Positions 52,886 to 62,423 of a DNA stretch of 64,000 nucleotides are shown here, in pieces. Within the stretch, counting starts at the first letter, position 1. The number at the start of each line of letters is the position of its first letter. The notes beneath the pieces are model-generated. The model worked only from the letters and a program-made list of their open reading frames with translations, was not told the DNA's origin and did no database searches. The position numbers and the translations under genes were made by a program. Source of the DNA: Sphingobacteriales bacterium TSM_CSM (lineage in GTDB: Bacteria > Bacteroidota > Bacteroidia > Chitinophagales > UBA2359); contig MTCR01000102.1 in the NCBI GenBank assembly GCA_002212725.1, positions 1-64,000 on the forward strand. The letters are read 5' to 3'.

Positions 52886-54544
52886 TTATTTTTGGGTAAA
52901 AATTCGGGCTATTTCATTGGGTGTTCGGGTGTTAAGCGTGTATTCTTTAGTGAGTTTGCCTTTTCGGGCGGCAAACACGCCGTATTTCACATCGTCAATG
53001 CCGGCAGTACTGTGCGCATCGGGGTTTACCGAAATGAGCGCCCCTTTTTCCATGCAATAAGGTATCCATCGCCAGTCAATATCCAGCCGGTAGGGGTTGG
53101 CATTTATTTCAATGATAACCTTGTTGGCGGCGCAGGCATCAATAATTTTGCGATGATTGACCGGATACCCCGCCCTTGACAAAAGTAACCTGCCCGTAAG
53201 ATGCCCCAAAATGGTGGTATGCGGGTTTTCTATAGCCCGAATGAGGCGTGTCATGGCTTTTTCTTCGGTCATTTGCAGCGTGGAGTGTATAGAGGCAATA
53301 ACAAAATCGAAACTTTGCAGCACCTCGTGGTTATAATCAAGCGAGCCGTCGTTGAGAATATCGGCTTCTATGCCTTTAAAAATTCTGAACGGTGCCAGGG
53401 TTTGGTTAAGGCGGTCAACTTCCTCATGTTGTTTAATGATGGCGGCTTCTGCTAACCCGTTGGCATAAAAAGCCGCTTTTGAATGGTCTGAAATGCCCAA
53501 ATACAGGTAACCTGCTGCCATGCAGGCGCGCGCCATGGTTTCAAGCGGGTCGCGGCCATCGCTATAAGTGCTGTGGGCATGGATAATGCCGGTAATATCG
53601 GTAATCTGCAAGAGTTGGGGGGGCAATTGGCCGTGGCGGGCCAATTCAATTTCATCTAATCCCTCCCGAAGTTCGGGTTCAATAAAGGGTAACCCCAGTT
53701 GTTGGTAAATATCGGTTTCGTTGTGGCTGCCGGGGTTGGGTTCTTTAATGGCAATAAGTTGTTGCCAGTGAGCGGGGGCGGCGGTGGTTTGCAACAGCCG
53801 GTACGCAAAGTTTTGGGCGGTAGCGTTGTGCAGTTGCAGGGGCAGGCCGGTGGCGCTTTGTGCGGTGGCGGTTTGTTCCTGTACGGCAAGCAGAGTTATT
53901 TGCAGTTGGCTGCACCAGTTTTGCAAGTTGCTCCAGTTGCCGGCAATAAGCAGGTCGGCAAATTCCAGCACTTCGCATTTGCGTCTGAAAGCGCCGGTAA
54001 GTTCTACCCGTTCAACACCGGGCAGTTGCGCAAAAGCCTGTTGCAGGTACAGCGCTTCGGGTTCCATATCGGCATAGCGGTAGTATTTGGCATTTGCAAG
54101 GAAATACTCTACGCTTTTTTTGACGTTTTCCTGGGTTTTTTCGCCAAATCCTTTCAGGTGCAGGAGGCGGTTTTCCTGGCAGGCATATAGCAGTTCGCCC
54201 ACGCTTTCAATGTTCAGTTCCTGCCACAGTATTTTCACCTTTTTTGGCCCCAGTCCTTTTATTTGCAGCATTTCGGTAATGCCGGCGGGCGTTACGGCCA
54301 GCAGTCGGTCCAGCAGGTCGAAGGTGCCTGTTTTCAGCAAGTCCGATATTTTGCCGGCAATGGCTTTACCCACACCGGGCAGGTCTTCAATTTGCGAAGC
54401 CGGTACGGCAGCAAGCGGCTGCGGGTATTGTTCTATGGTTCGGGCTGCCACTTCGTAAGAGCGAATTTTAAAGGGGTTTTCGCCGTGCAACTCCATTAGT
54501 TCGGCCAGCAGGCGAAACGTGTTGGCTATGTTTTTGTTGGTCAT
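52886..54544 (-). CDS. polX: PolX-family DNA polymerase/PHP protein
   Basis: A 552-residue protein from the ATG at 54544. It has helix-hairpin-helix repeats (IEDLPGVGKAIAGKISDLL, MLQIKGLGPKKVKIL, LHLKGFGEKTQENV), a PolX palm region (about 175-300) and a C-terminal PHP domain (HAHSTYSDG, ISDHSKAAFYA, KGIEADIL, IASIHS, GHLTGR, EINANPYRLD, NPDAHS) with complete metal ligands. Family function is gap-filling synthesis and 3'-5' exonuclease or AP-endonuclease work in base excision repair. The palm motif GS..RR..x..GD.D is here GAFRRKCEVLEFADLL, which loses one catalytic Asp, so polymerase activity is doubtful while the PHP nuclease should be intact. Confidence 0.87.
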   Translation of the reverse strand: MTNKNIANTFRLLAELMELHGENPFKIRSYEVAARTIEQYPQPLAAVPASQIEDLPGVGKAIAGKISDLLKTGTFDLLDRLLAVTPAGITEMLQIKGLGPKKVKILWQELNIESVGELLYACQENRLLHLKGFGEKTQENVKKSVEYFLANAKYYRYADMEPEALYLQQAFAQLPGVERVELTGAFRRKCEVLEFADLLIAGNWSNLQNWCSQLQITLLAVQEQTATAQSATGLPLQLHNATAQNFAYRLLQTTAAPAHWQQLIAIKEPNPGSHNETDIYQQLGLPFIEPELREGLDEIELARHGQLPPQLLQITDITGIIHAHSTYSDGRDPLETMARACMAAGYLYLGISDHSKAAFYANGLAEAAIIKQHEEVDRLNQTLAPFRIFKGIEADILNDGSLDYNHEVLQSFDFVIASIHSTLQMTEEKAMTRLIRAIENPHTTILGHLTGRLLLSRAGYPVNHRKIIDACAANKVIIEINANPYRLDIDWRWIPYCMEKGALISVNPDAHSTAGIDDVKYGVFAARKGKLTKEYTLNTRTPNEIARIFTQK

Positions 54545-54636
54545 GAGATGTGGGTCTGCAAATAATAAAACAACCCTTCCGGCAGCACAGGGGGTTGCCG
54601 GCAAATTTGGGCAAGGAATAATAAGGCGGGGTTGGT

Positions 54637-54975
54637 TTATAAAGGTACAACGGGGTCAATAAAACAGGGGCTTCGTTTTATTTCTTCGGTTTGTCCATCG
54701 GTGTAAGTTACTTCAACGCTTATGCCTGCGCGTTTGTCGTAATTGCTTATAATTATCCTTTTACCGTCTTCAGACAGTTCGCCGTTAAGGGGTGTGCCAT
54801 CTTTGTATTGCAGGCTTTTAATGGTCTGCGCCGGTTTTTCGAGGTAAATCTGGTAAAATTTCACACCGTCGTTGGTGGGCGGAGGCGGTTCGGTAAGCCC
54901 TATGCTTTGTTGAGCCAACACAGCCATGGCGGGCAGCAAAAGCGCTGCAAGAAAGAGAAACAAGTGCTTTTTCAT
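54637..54975 (-). CDS. Small exported protein
   Basis: A 112-residue protein with signal peptide (MKKHLFLFLAALLLPAMAVL, cleavage near AQQ), then a predicted beta-domain (VKFYQIYLEKPAQTI, RIIISNYDKRAGISVEVTYT) and one Cys near the end. No family recognised. It is followed by polX on the same strand with an 92-nt gap. Confidence 0.65.
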   Translation of the reverse strand: MKKHLFLFLAALLLPAMAVLAQQSIGLTEPPPPTNDGVKFYQIYLEKPAQTIKSLQYKDGTPLNGELSEDGKRIIISNYDKRAGISVEVTYTDGQTEEIKRSPCFIDPVVPL

Positions 54976-55147
54976 AACAGTAAAATAATTTGTTTACGGT
55001 TTGAAGGTAAAACATTTTGCCCTGTTTGCAAATTTTTTAACACATTATTTGTAAAATTGTGCTGACAAATTTATTGAGCAGGCATTTTACTGTTTTACAG
55101 TTGCCCGATGCCCTGTTTTTATTGCCTAACCAAAACAATTATCAGGT

Positions 55148-55528
55148 ATGGACACGAATGTAGTAAGCTGGTTTGAAATTCCGGTTCGCAATATGGACCG
55201 TGCGGTAAAGTTTTACGAAACTGTGTTTGGGTTCCGGCTAAACCGGCAATTGTTGGGCGCGCTTGAAATGGCCTGGTTTCCTTGGGTTGATAACGCCACC
55301 GGTTCGTCGGGCAGTTTGGTGTGCCATGAGCAGCACTACACCCCGTCTGAAAACGGCACATTGGTTTATTTTAATTCGCCATCGGGCAATTTAAGCACAG
55401 AACTGGAACGCGTAGAGGCCGCCGGCGGTAAAATTTTGCAACCGCGCACCCAAATATCGGAAGAACACGGCTACATGGCCCTGCTTACCGATACCGAAGG
55501 CAACCGAATAGCCTTGTATTCGCGATAG
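55148..55528 (+). CDS. VOC-family glyoxalase-like protein
   Basis: A 126-residue cytoplasmic protein of the vicinal-oxygen-chelate fold: WFEIPVRNMDRAVKFYETVFGF, and a second half FNSPSGNLSTELERVEAAGG, LTDTEGNRIALYSR. A metal-binding Glu/His set is not complete, as in many such members, so the reaction is unknown. The start at 55148 gives the standard N-terminus. Confidence 0.85.
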   Translation: MDTNVVSWFEIPVRNMDRAVKFYETVFGFRLNRQLLGALEMAWFPWVDNATGSSGSLVCHEQHYTPSENGTLVYFNSPSGNLSTELERVEAAGGKILQPRTQISEEHGYMALLTDTEGNRIALYSR

Positions 55529-55925
55529 TAAGGCACAATATAGTACAAACATTTATGGTTCCGGTATTCTAACGCATTTCTGTGCCATGTATTGTTACTT
55601 TGGGGCTATCCCAAAGTTGAAGCCTGCCGCAAAACCGGGCTAAAAATCTGCGCTTTTGGTAATACAGAAAACCCGTGCAAAAACAACACACCCGGCATTG
55701 GGTGCAATACCGGGTGCAGAAAGTGTGTGTAATTGGGGTTAAATTGAATGTAACTATTCAGGTACTATCTTGTAAATCCCGGCATTTTCTCTTCTTCCCT
55801 GCTGATTGAAAGCATTGACCAAGGAGCAAAAAAACTTTGCGGAACTTTGCGGTAAAATGAAAGGAATTTAGTGAAGAACATCACCAAAAAAGGTACAACC
55901 TGAGTAAGTACAATTGAATGAACTG
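55529..55925. other. Intergenic with hairpin and ACTTTGCG repeats
   Basis: No gene. A hairpin (about 55686-55731; ACCCGGCATT ... AATACCGGGT, flanked by ACAC / GTGT) reads into a T-rich sequence on the minus strand and could end the leftward gene at 55926. A pair of AACTTTGCGG copies lies at about 55828-55848. Confidence 0.4.
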
Positions 55926-56612
55926 TTACTTCCAGAACTGCCACCATTTTTTAACGGGTGCTTTTTTAATAGAAGCAAGTTTAAGCGGGTTGCCTTTCAT
56001 GCGTACATTGGCGGGCGGGTTGCCACTTTGCCCGCTAAAAATAACCTTGGTTTTTTCTGCCTGAAATTCTGCCGGCAAGCCATTGCCCATTGGCAGGTAG
56101 CGCATATTGGGGCCTGTTTCAATTAAAAAGGTGTTGTCAATTTTAATAACAGTGCCTTTTACGTTACTTAGTTTGGTGGTATATTGTACATCGGCATAGT
56201 TTACGCCTGTTTTTACCTCGGCATTGCCCTCCGCTGCCGGCTGCAGTTTGGGACCTTCTTTCCCTCTATCGGCATCTTTGGGTTTTACAGGAACTTCTGT
56301 ATTGCGCACGGCAATTTTGGTTATTTCAAAAGGAGTGCCTATCATGCGCACATTGGGCGGTATGGCAAATACATTGCCGCTTACCACTACCTTCAAACCT
56401 TCTTTCTTAAATTTAAGTTCCATGTTGCGGGGCATGTAGCGCTGGCTATTATCGTCATCGGGTACTAATGTGTACTCACCTGCCACCTGCGTAACAGTGC
56501 AATTTACCGCGTTAAGGGTGCGAACCGGCTTTTCGTTTTGCGCCATCGTACAAGTACTTAAAAAAAGCGCAGCAAACGCAACCGCCCAAAAAGCAAAAAA
56601 TGGTAGTCTCAT
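55926..56612 (-). CDS. Exported protein with two copies of one domain
   Basis: A 228-residue protein from the ATG at 56612, where a signal peptide begins (PFFAFWAVAFAALFLSTCTM, cleavage near AQN). Two similar about 75-residue halves follow, each with a conserved end: NVRMIGTPFEITKI and NVRMKGNPLKLASI, preceded by MPRNMELKFKKEGLKVVVSG and LPAEFQAEKTKVIFSG. No known family, but the duplicated beta-domain is clear. The final KKWWQFWK is unusual. Confidence 0.65.
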   Translation of the reverse strand: MRLPFFAFWAVAFAALFLSTCTMAQNEKPVRTLNAVNCTVTQVAGEYTLVPDDDNSQRYMPRNMELKFKKEGLKVVVSGNVFAIPPNVRMIGTPFEITKIAVRNTEVPVKPKDADRGKEGPKLQPAAEGNAEVKTGVNYADVQYTTKLSNVKGTVIKIDNTFLIETGPNMRYLPMGNGLPAEFQAEKTKVIFSGQSGNPPANVRMKGNPLKLASIKKAPVKKWWQFWK

Positions 56613-56863
56613 GTGATAAAACAGGATTATGGTTTGATGAAATATTGTGTTTGACTGCATAGCAGCCCGAAAGTTACAAAATAATGCCCGATTTGCCTAT
56701 ACTTTGACATTGCCCTGACAACACAAAAGCGCCTTTTCTGCGTTATTGCTCTGTATGGCAAACTTTGCCGGGGCAACTTGCCACTGCCCCAACTGTTGCC
56801 ATGCAGGCTTTTTTGTTTTGCGTGTTGTAGTTATTAAAATAAAACAACCCAAAGGCCGTACCT

Positions 56864-59413
56864 ATGAAGCAAAACCGCACAACAACCTTTTGGGCAAATA
56901 TTCTTTTTGCCTTCTGCCTGCCGGTATGGCTGGCAATGCCCGTTTTTGCGCAGCAGTACAGCGCCGTAACCTATGGGGTTGATGAGGGTTTGGGGGCCTC
57001 TAAAGTTTATACCTTTTACCACGACAGCCGCGGTTACCTGTGGGTGAGTACCGCCGCCGGAATAAGCCGCTTTGATGGCAAAACATTTAAAAACTACACC
57101 ACAAAAGACGGGCTTACCTCTTACCAGATAAGCAGCATACACGAAGACAGCAAAGGGCAATTGTGGTTTAAATCTTTACAGTGGGATAACAGCCGCCTCT
57201 TTACCTTTAACGGCCGGAAATTTACCCCCGCCGACTCAATGCGCGTTTTTGGCGCCGGCAGCATCTACTTTCACCGAGACCAAACCGAACCCCTGTGGGT
57301 AGAAAATAAACAACAACAGGTAAACATGATTCACCCCAACAACCGGTTTACCTTACTTAACAGCGCCCAACTTAAAGACAACTATATTTACGATGTTTGG
57401 ATGAAAGACTCTGTAAATGCCTATTTAGCCACGCAACTGGGGTTGCTCCTCTACCAAAACGGAACCTATACCAACCTGAGCAAACAGGTGCGAAATACTA
57501 TGCAGGTTTACCAAATTGTGCGCTTTAAAGATGCCTGGTGGTTGCAAACCGATGAAGGAATTTGGCAGTTTAACGGAAAACGGTTCGATAACAGCCTGAT
57601 ACCCCCCGAACTACAAAAAAACATTACCCAAATAATGCTGCCCGATAACAACGGCAACCTCTGGTTTGGAACCGTAATGGGTTTGTACCGCTACGACGGT
57701 GATTGCTTTAAACGATTTACCACCGCCGATGGCATGATTACCAACCGCATTGCCAACATGATGGCAGATGACCAAAACAACCTCTGGATTATTTCGGAAA
57801 ACGGACTGATGGTTTATAAAGATAACCGCTTTATAAACCTCGACAACGAAACAGCAGGCTTTATGGGACCGGGCAAGGGGTTCAGGCTGCGACATATTAT
57901 GCAAGACCGCCAGGGCAATGTTTGGATTACTACCCAAAACGGTATTGCCCGATACAGCGGCTTTGCCTTTTTAAACTACCGCTACGGCGCCGAATTGCAG
58001 GGTAAAGAAGCCACCGCCATACTGTCAGACTCAAAAAACCGCCTCTGGATTGGCTATCAGGATGATGGCATTACCCTGTGCCAAAACAACAACTGCCGGC
58101 AGTTTACCACCAAAAACGGGCTGCCCTCCAACAGTGTTTATAACTTTCTTGAAGACCGGCAAGGTAACATCTGGATTGCCGACGGCGGACTTACTAAGTT
58201 TGACGGAAACCGCTTTACCCCCGTAGCCTTTGACAAAAACCCGCTCAATAAATTCATAGGACTGTTGCAGCAAGACCAAAAAGGTAACATCTGGATTGCT
58301 TCCAATAACGGGCTTTACCGCTACAACGGGCAGCAGTTTACCTACTACGAACTAACCGACCCCGCCAACAACAACCTGAACCCCATGTACGGCTTTAACC
58401 CCTACAACAACATAAACAGCTTAGCCATTGACCCCAAAACCGACAGCGTTTGGGTAGCTGCCACATCGGGGGTATATGTGCTTAACCCCAAATCGGGCAG
58501 TTTCAGGCTGGCGGGCGGCACACGCTATTTCGGAACCGTAAAGCAAATGCGCCACGACCAACTGGGCAACCTCTGGATGATTAGAACCGAAGGAGGACTG
58601 CTTCGGTTTGACGGTAAACAGGTAATGCAATTTGACGAGCGAGACGGGTTAAGCAGCAGCAACCTGCAATCTTTAAGTATAAGCAACAATTATGCATGGC
58701 TGGGAACCCCTAACGGCATTGACCGCTTTGATATTGCATTTTTTAACCAAACCCGCCAAACCCGCGTACTGCATTTGGGTAAACCCGATGGTTTTATTTC
58801 GCCCGAATGCACCGGTCTATCTTATACCGATGCAAAGGGAAACCTGTGGCAGGGTACCAATAGCGGCATTACCAAATATAACCCTTATGTTACACCCCCG
58901 GCACCCAATAACCTGCTGCTGCATATTACAGACATTAAACTACGGTATGAAACCATTGACTGGATTGCCTATGCCGACAGCCTGAACCCACTTACACAAT
59001 TGCCCGAAAACCTGCGCCTGCAATACAACGAAAATACGCTTACCTTTTCTTTTGACGCTCTCTTTTTCTTAAACCCAAAACTCATACACTACCAATACCG
59101 CCTTGCAGGAACCGATACCGTATGGCTACCCGCCCCACCCGAGCAAGTGGTAACTTATGCCAACCTGCCGCCGGGCTATTACCGATTTGAGGTGCGCGCC
59201 CAACACCTGCAAAACCCCGGCGCCTATGCACAAACTGCTTTCAGCTTTATCATTTTACCTCCGGTTTGGCACTATTGGTGGTTTTGGGCATGGCTTGCCT
59301 TGGGAGCAGTTGCAGCCATTGCCGTTTATATGGGTATAAGGTTTATGGCAACACAACTCTACCGCCGCCGTATGTTGCGCCGTGCCCTGCAAAAAATACA
59401 TGAACCAAAATAA
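56864..59413 (+). CDS. Two-component-regulator propeller sensor lacking a kinase
   Basis: An 849-residue protein: signal peptide (AFCLPVWLAMPVFAQQ), about a dozen Reg_prop repeats forming two seven-bladed propellers (about 30-640; repeated DSRGYLWVSTAAGISRF, DRQGNVWITTQNGIARY), a Y_Y_Y beta-domain (about 718-800), one membrane helix (about 802-825) and 24 positively charged residues. Intact hybrid or LytS-type members continue with a histidine-kinase domain; here a stop follows RMLRRALQKIHEPK. Neighbouring DNA shows no kinase or regulator. It could signal through a separate kinase or be a decayed gene. Confidence 0.9.
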   Translation: MKQNRTTTFWANILFAFCLPVWLAMPVFAQQYSAVTYGVDEGLGASKVYTFYHDSRGYLWVSTAAGISRFDGKTFKNYTTKDGLTSYQISSIHEDSKGQLWFKSLQWDNSRLFTFNGRKFTPADSMRVFGAGSIYFHRDQTEPLWVENKQQQVNMIHPNNRFTLLNSAQLKDNYIYDVWMKDSVNAYLATQLGLLLYQNGTYTNLSKQVRNTMQVYQIVRFKDAWWLQTDEGIWQFNGKRFDNSLIPPELQKNITQIMLPDNNGNLWFGTVMGLYRYDGDCFKRFTTADGMITNRIANMMADDQNNLWIISENGLMVYKDNRFINLDNETAGFMGPGKGFRLRHIMQDRQGNVWITTQNGIARYSGFAFLNYRYGAELQGKEATAILSDSKNRLWIGYQDDGITLCQNNNCRQFTTKNGLPSNSVYNFLEDRQGNIWIADGGLTKFDGNRFTPVAFDKNPLNKFIGLLQQDQKGNIWIASNNGLYRYNGQQFTYYELTDPANNNLNPMYGFNPYNNINSLAIDPKTDSVWVAATSGVYVLNPKSGSFRLAGGTRYFGTVKQMRHDQLGNLWMIRTEGGLLRFDGKQVMQFDERDGLSSSNLQSLSISNNYAWLGTPNGIDRFDIAFFNQTRQTRVLHLGKPDGFISPECTGLSYTDAKGNLWQGTNSGITKYNPYVTPPAPNNLLLHITDIKLRYETIDWIAYADSLNPLTQLPENLRLQYNENTLTFSFDALFFLNPKLIHYQYRLAGTDTVWLPAPPEQVVTYANLPPGYYRFEVRAQHLQNPGAYAQTAFSFIILPPVWHYWWFWAWLALGAVAAIAVYMGIRFMATQLYRRRMLRRALQKIHEPK

Positions 59414-59763
59414 GCACCGGCGGCCGGCTTGCTTGTTCCAAATTTATACAGGTTTGGGGCAATGCCTGCCTAAAATATTGTACAAAAAGCAGTAAATAGT
59501 TGCATTTAAAAAATATAAACTGCTATAATTTTGTCAAAAACCAAATCCTGAGTGCCCGGCTAACACATTGAAGCAACAGAAATGATTCTTTTCCAAATCA
59601 AAATGAGCAAAGTGAAACCTTTCAGAAATTTCTACAATTGCCGGCAAATTATGACAAAGTTTGATTAGAGGGAACTTTTTCTATGCAAGCTTTTGTTAGA
59701 ATGTTTGCAAGCTTAAATGCGTGCATTGGTTAGTGTTTTATTATTCATTAAAAAATATTCACT
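59414..59763. other. Intergenic with promoter candidate
   Basis: No gene. A TAATTTTG box (59526-59533) with a TTG about 23 bp upstream is a possible promoter for the DUF4258 gene, giving a leader of about 230 nt. Two GCAAGCTT copies occur near 59685 and 59708. Confidence 0.35.
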
Positions 59764-60249
59764 ATGAAATTGAAAAAATTTACCAAATTCAAAATTTCGA
59801 AAAGACTGATGACCCTGCTTCGGAAACCCATAGTACGTATGGCCGCCGAAGCAATGCAACTGCAACCCGAACCCTGCTTTTGCCCCGATGACGATGTACC
59901 AACAACCCCCGACAATGCCGCTCAACTGCAAAATCCGGAAGGACTTACTATTACACCACATGCCCGCAAAAGGGCAGCAGGCCGCGGTATAACCCTTGAT
60001 ATGATAGAAAATACCATAAAATACGGCGCCAAAATTTGCAAACAGGGTTTTTGCTTTTACGTAATGCCGTCGAAAATTGCGCAGCGTTTTTTTTCAAAGC
60101 AGTTTGCCGAAAAAATTGCCAATACCGTGGTACTGGTGAAACGCCCCAATGTTTTAATAACCGTTTATAAAAACCAACATGCCTTGCGCAACATAAAAAA
60201 GAAATCTAAAAGGCTGCATAAATACCAAGATAACAATTTTCCTATTTAA
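59764..60249 (+). CDS. DUF4258-domain protein
   Basis: A 161-residue basic protein. The C-terminal half matches the DUF4258 pattern (HARKRAAGRGITLDMIENTI, KICKQGFCFYVM, VLVKRPNVLITVYK), which is related to RelE/BrnT-like small toxins or ribonucleases. The first 60 residues are a Lys-rich helical arm. No antitoxin gene is adjacent. It is followed by a bidirectional terminator. Confidence 0.7.
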   Translation: MKLKKFTKFKISKRLMTLLRKPIVRMAAEAMQLQPEPCFCPDDDVPTTPDNAAQLQNPEGLTITPHARKRAAGRGITLDMIENTIKYGAKICKQGFCFYVMPSKIAQRFFSKQFAEKIANTVVLVKRPNVLITVYKNQHALRNIKKKSKRLHKYQDNNFPI

Positions 60250-60309
60250 AGAGTTAATTTTATAAAGGTAAGGCAACATAAAACCGGTTTTACCAACCAC
60301 CAATTAACG

Positions 60310-60342
60310 AAAACGGGCTATGCCGCAGGCATAGCCCGTTTT
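60310..60342. terminator. Bidirectional terminator between DUF4258 and cysM
   Basis: Perfect 15-bp arms AAAACGGGCTATGCC (60310-60324) and GGCATAGCCCGTTTT (60328-60342) with loop GCA, A-tract left and T-tract right. Confidence 0.9.
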
Positions 60343-60386
60343 TGGCAAATAATGCAATACAGGCGTTTTTTATTGCGGCTCTTTAC

Positions 60387-61268
60387 TTACCCAAACAAGT
60401 TATCAGAGAGGTAGCGGTCGCCCCGGTCGCAAATAATGCACACCACTACGCCTGTTTCCAGAGTTTCTATAAGTTTTAGCGCTACTGTTACGGCACCGCC
60501 ACTACTCATACCACAAAACACCCCCTCTTGTTTGGCTAATTTTCGGGTCATTTGGGTGGCTTCCTGTTCCGATACTTCAATAATTTGGTCAACGCGGTTT
60601 GGGTCAAAAATTTTGGGCAGGTATGCTTCGGGCCATTTGCGAATACCGGGTATTCGGGAGCCTTCGGTAGGTTGAGCGCCAACAATTTGTACGGCAGGGT
60701 TTCGCTCTTTCAAAAACCGCGAAACCCCCATAATAGTACCGGTGGTTCCCATAGACGATACAAAGTGGGTAATAGCCCCGCCGGTTTGGCGCCAAATTTC
60801 GGGGCCTGTGGTTTGGTAATGAGACAGGTAGTTATCGGGGTTGGCAAACTGGTTAAGCATAAGATAGCCGCCCTCTTCCACTTTTCGGTGGGCATAGTCA
60901 ATGGCTGCTTCCATAGAACCGGCGGCAGGCGTAAGGGTAACAGCAGCGCCAAAAGCTTGCATGGTAAGCACGCGCTCGCGGGTTGCGTTTTCGGGCATTA
61001 CCAGTTCTATCTGCACACCGCAAAGGTTGGCAATCATGGCCAAGGCAATGCCGGTATTGCCGCTGGTGGCTTCAATAAGTTTCATACCGGGTTTTAAATT
61101 GCCGCGCTCAATGGCACCCTTAATCATGCCGTAAGCGGGGCGGTCTTTTACACTGCCGCCGGGGTTATGCCCTTCTAATTTACCATATAACTTTACCCCC
61201 GGCTTGGGGTTAAGGTGGGTTAGCTCTACCAGCGGCGTATTACCTATAAGCGAAAGTAGCGAAGTCAT
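60387..61268 (-). CDS. cysM: Cysteine synthase B
   Basis: A 293-residue PLP enzyme from the ATG at 61268. It makes cysteine from O-acetylserine and sulfide or thiosulfate. PLP lysine is Lys41 in PGGSVKDRPAYGMI; the phosphate loop is ATSGNTGIALAM; VSSMGTTGTIMG and GAQPTEGSRIPG follow. The length, slightly shorter than CysK, and the RIPGIRKWPEAY segment fit CysM. The upstream Met (20 codons earlier) was rejected as weak. Confidence 0.92.
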   Translation of the reverse strand: MTSLLSLIGNTPLVELTHLNPKPGVKLYGKLEGHNPGGSVKDRPAYGMIKGAIERGNLKPGMKLIEATSGNTGIALAMIANLCGVQIELVMPENATRERVLTMQAFGAAVTLTPAAGSMEAAIDYAHRKVEEGGYLMLNQFANPDNYLSHYQTTGPEIWRQTGGAITHFVSSMGTTGTIMGVSRFLKERNPAVQIVGAQPTEGSRIPGIRKWPEAYLPKIFDPNRVDQIIEVSEQEATQMTRKLAKQEGVFCGMSSGGAVTVALKLIETLETGVVVCIICDRGDRYLSDNLFG

Positions 61269-61366
61269 AAGCGGTTTATTGGTTATGATAAGTGTTTGCG
61301 CATGTTTTATATTTCCAATGAACAAGTTTTTTGCCTTGTGGTTTGGAAACGGGGGCTATTTTGATA

Positions 61367-62254
61367 CTAAAACAGGCTCATTTGTTCATTGGGTTCGCTG
61401 CTTTGCTCGCCGGCAAACGGGGCAATGCTGCCAACAGGCGTAGCCGGCCGGCATTGCAGCAGCAATTGGTGAAAAAAGCGGCAGGTTTGGGGAGCAAACT
61501 CATCGCCGGGGGTGTGCATAAACAAATAAGGATGTTTGCCCTCTGCCAGCCATTGGGCGGCAGTTTGGGCTATTTGGGTAAGCCGTTGGGCATTTTGTTG
61601 GGGCAGGGCATGGCCAACAAAGCGCAAAAACGGGTTTTGGGCTGTAGCCAGCAAACGGGGCGGCATTTTGGTTTTTTTGCGTTGTGCTGCTACAATATGC
61701 GCATCGGCAGGCGGCAGGGCGTGCAGGGTGGCCGTATCAAACAGGGCACGGTTTATACCGCTTTGTTGCAACAGGCTGTTCAGGGCAGTTTCGGTGTCGT
61801 CGTTTTGGTAAAAATCCAGGTGCCGCACTTCAAGGGCATAGGTTAAATCGTGCGGCAATTCTTTAATGAAAGCCGCTAATGCCGGAAGCGATTTTTTGTT
61901 AAACGTGGGCGGCAGTTGTATAAAAAACACCCCGATGCGTTCTAAAAGCGGCTCCATGGCCATAAAAAACCGGGTTAGCTCCTGTTGTACATGGCGCAGT
62001 TTATACACATGGGTTATGGTTTGAGGCAATTTAAAACTAAACCTGAAGTGGGTTGGCGTATCCGATTTCCAGCGCAGAACCTGCTCTGTGCCGGGCAGGG
62101 CGTAAAAGGTGTTGCTGCCCTCTACGGTGTTAAACACGCGGGCATATTGTTTAAGGTAGTCTTTGGGTTTGGCTTTGGGGGCAAACAGGGTTCCGGTCCA
62201 GTCTTTATTAGCCCATATAGGGCAACCAAGGTAGTAGTTTTGCAGCAGCGACAT
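61367..62254 (-). CDS. DUF72-family protein
   Basis: A 295-residue cytoplasmic protein of the DUF72 (YecE) family, TIM-barrel-like, function unknown. Visible signature: GCPIWANKDWTGTLFAP, YARVFNTVEGSNTFYALP, FRFSFKLPQTITH, LEVRHLDFY. The start at 62254 is chosen because homology begins at MSLLQNYYLGCPIW. It ends 98 nt before the reverse-oriented upstream region of cysM. Confidence 0.9.
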   Translation of the reverse strand: MSLLQNYYLGCPIWANKDWTGTLFAPKAKPKDYLKQYARVFNTVEGSNTFYALPGTEQVLRWKSDTPTHFRFSFKLPQTITHVYKLRHVQQELTRFFMAMEPLLERIGVFFIQLPPTFNKKSLPALAAFIKELPHDLTYALEVRHLDFYQNDDTETALNSLLQQSGINRALFDTATLHALPPADAHIVAAQRKKTKMPPRLLATAQNPFLRFVGHALPQQNAQRLTQIAQTAAQWLAEGKHPYLFMHTPGDEFAPQTCRFFHQLLLQCRPATPVGSIAPFAGEQSSEPNEQMSLF

Positions 62255-62423
62255 GGTTGTTGTTTTTAGCAGCAAATAGTTACAAGGCAAGTGTTTGAGG
62301 CATAAGAAGCGTGTGGGGTGTTGCAAGTTACAGACAAATTGCTTGCAGGCAAGTATTTTTTCGGACTTTTAAAGGTTATGCACAATTCCATGCAATTTGC
62401 GGGGTTATTGGTTGGGTGGCTTG

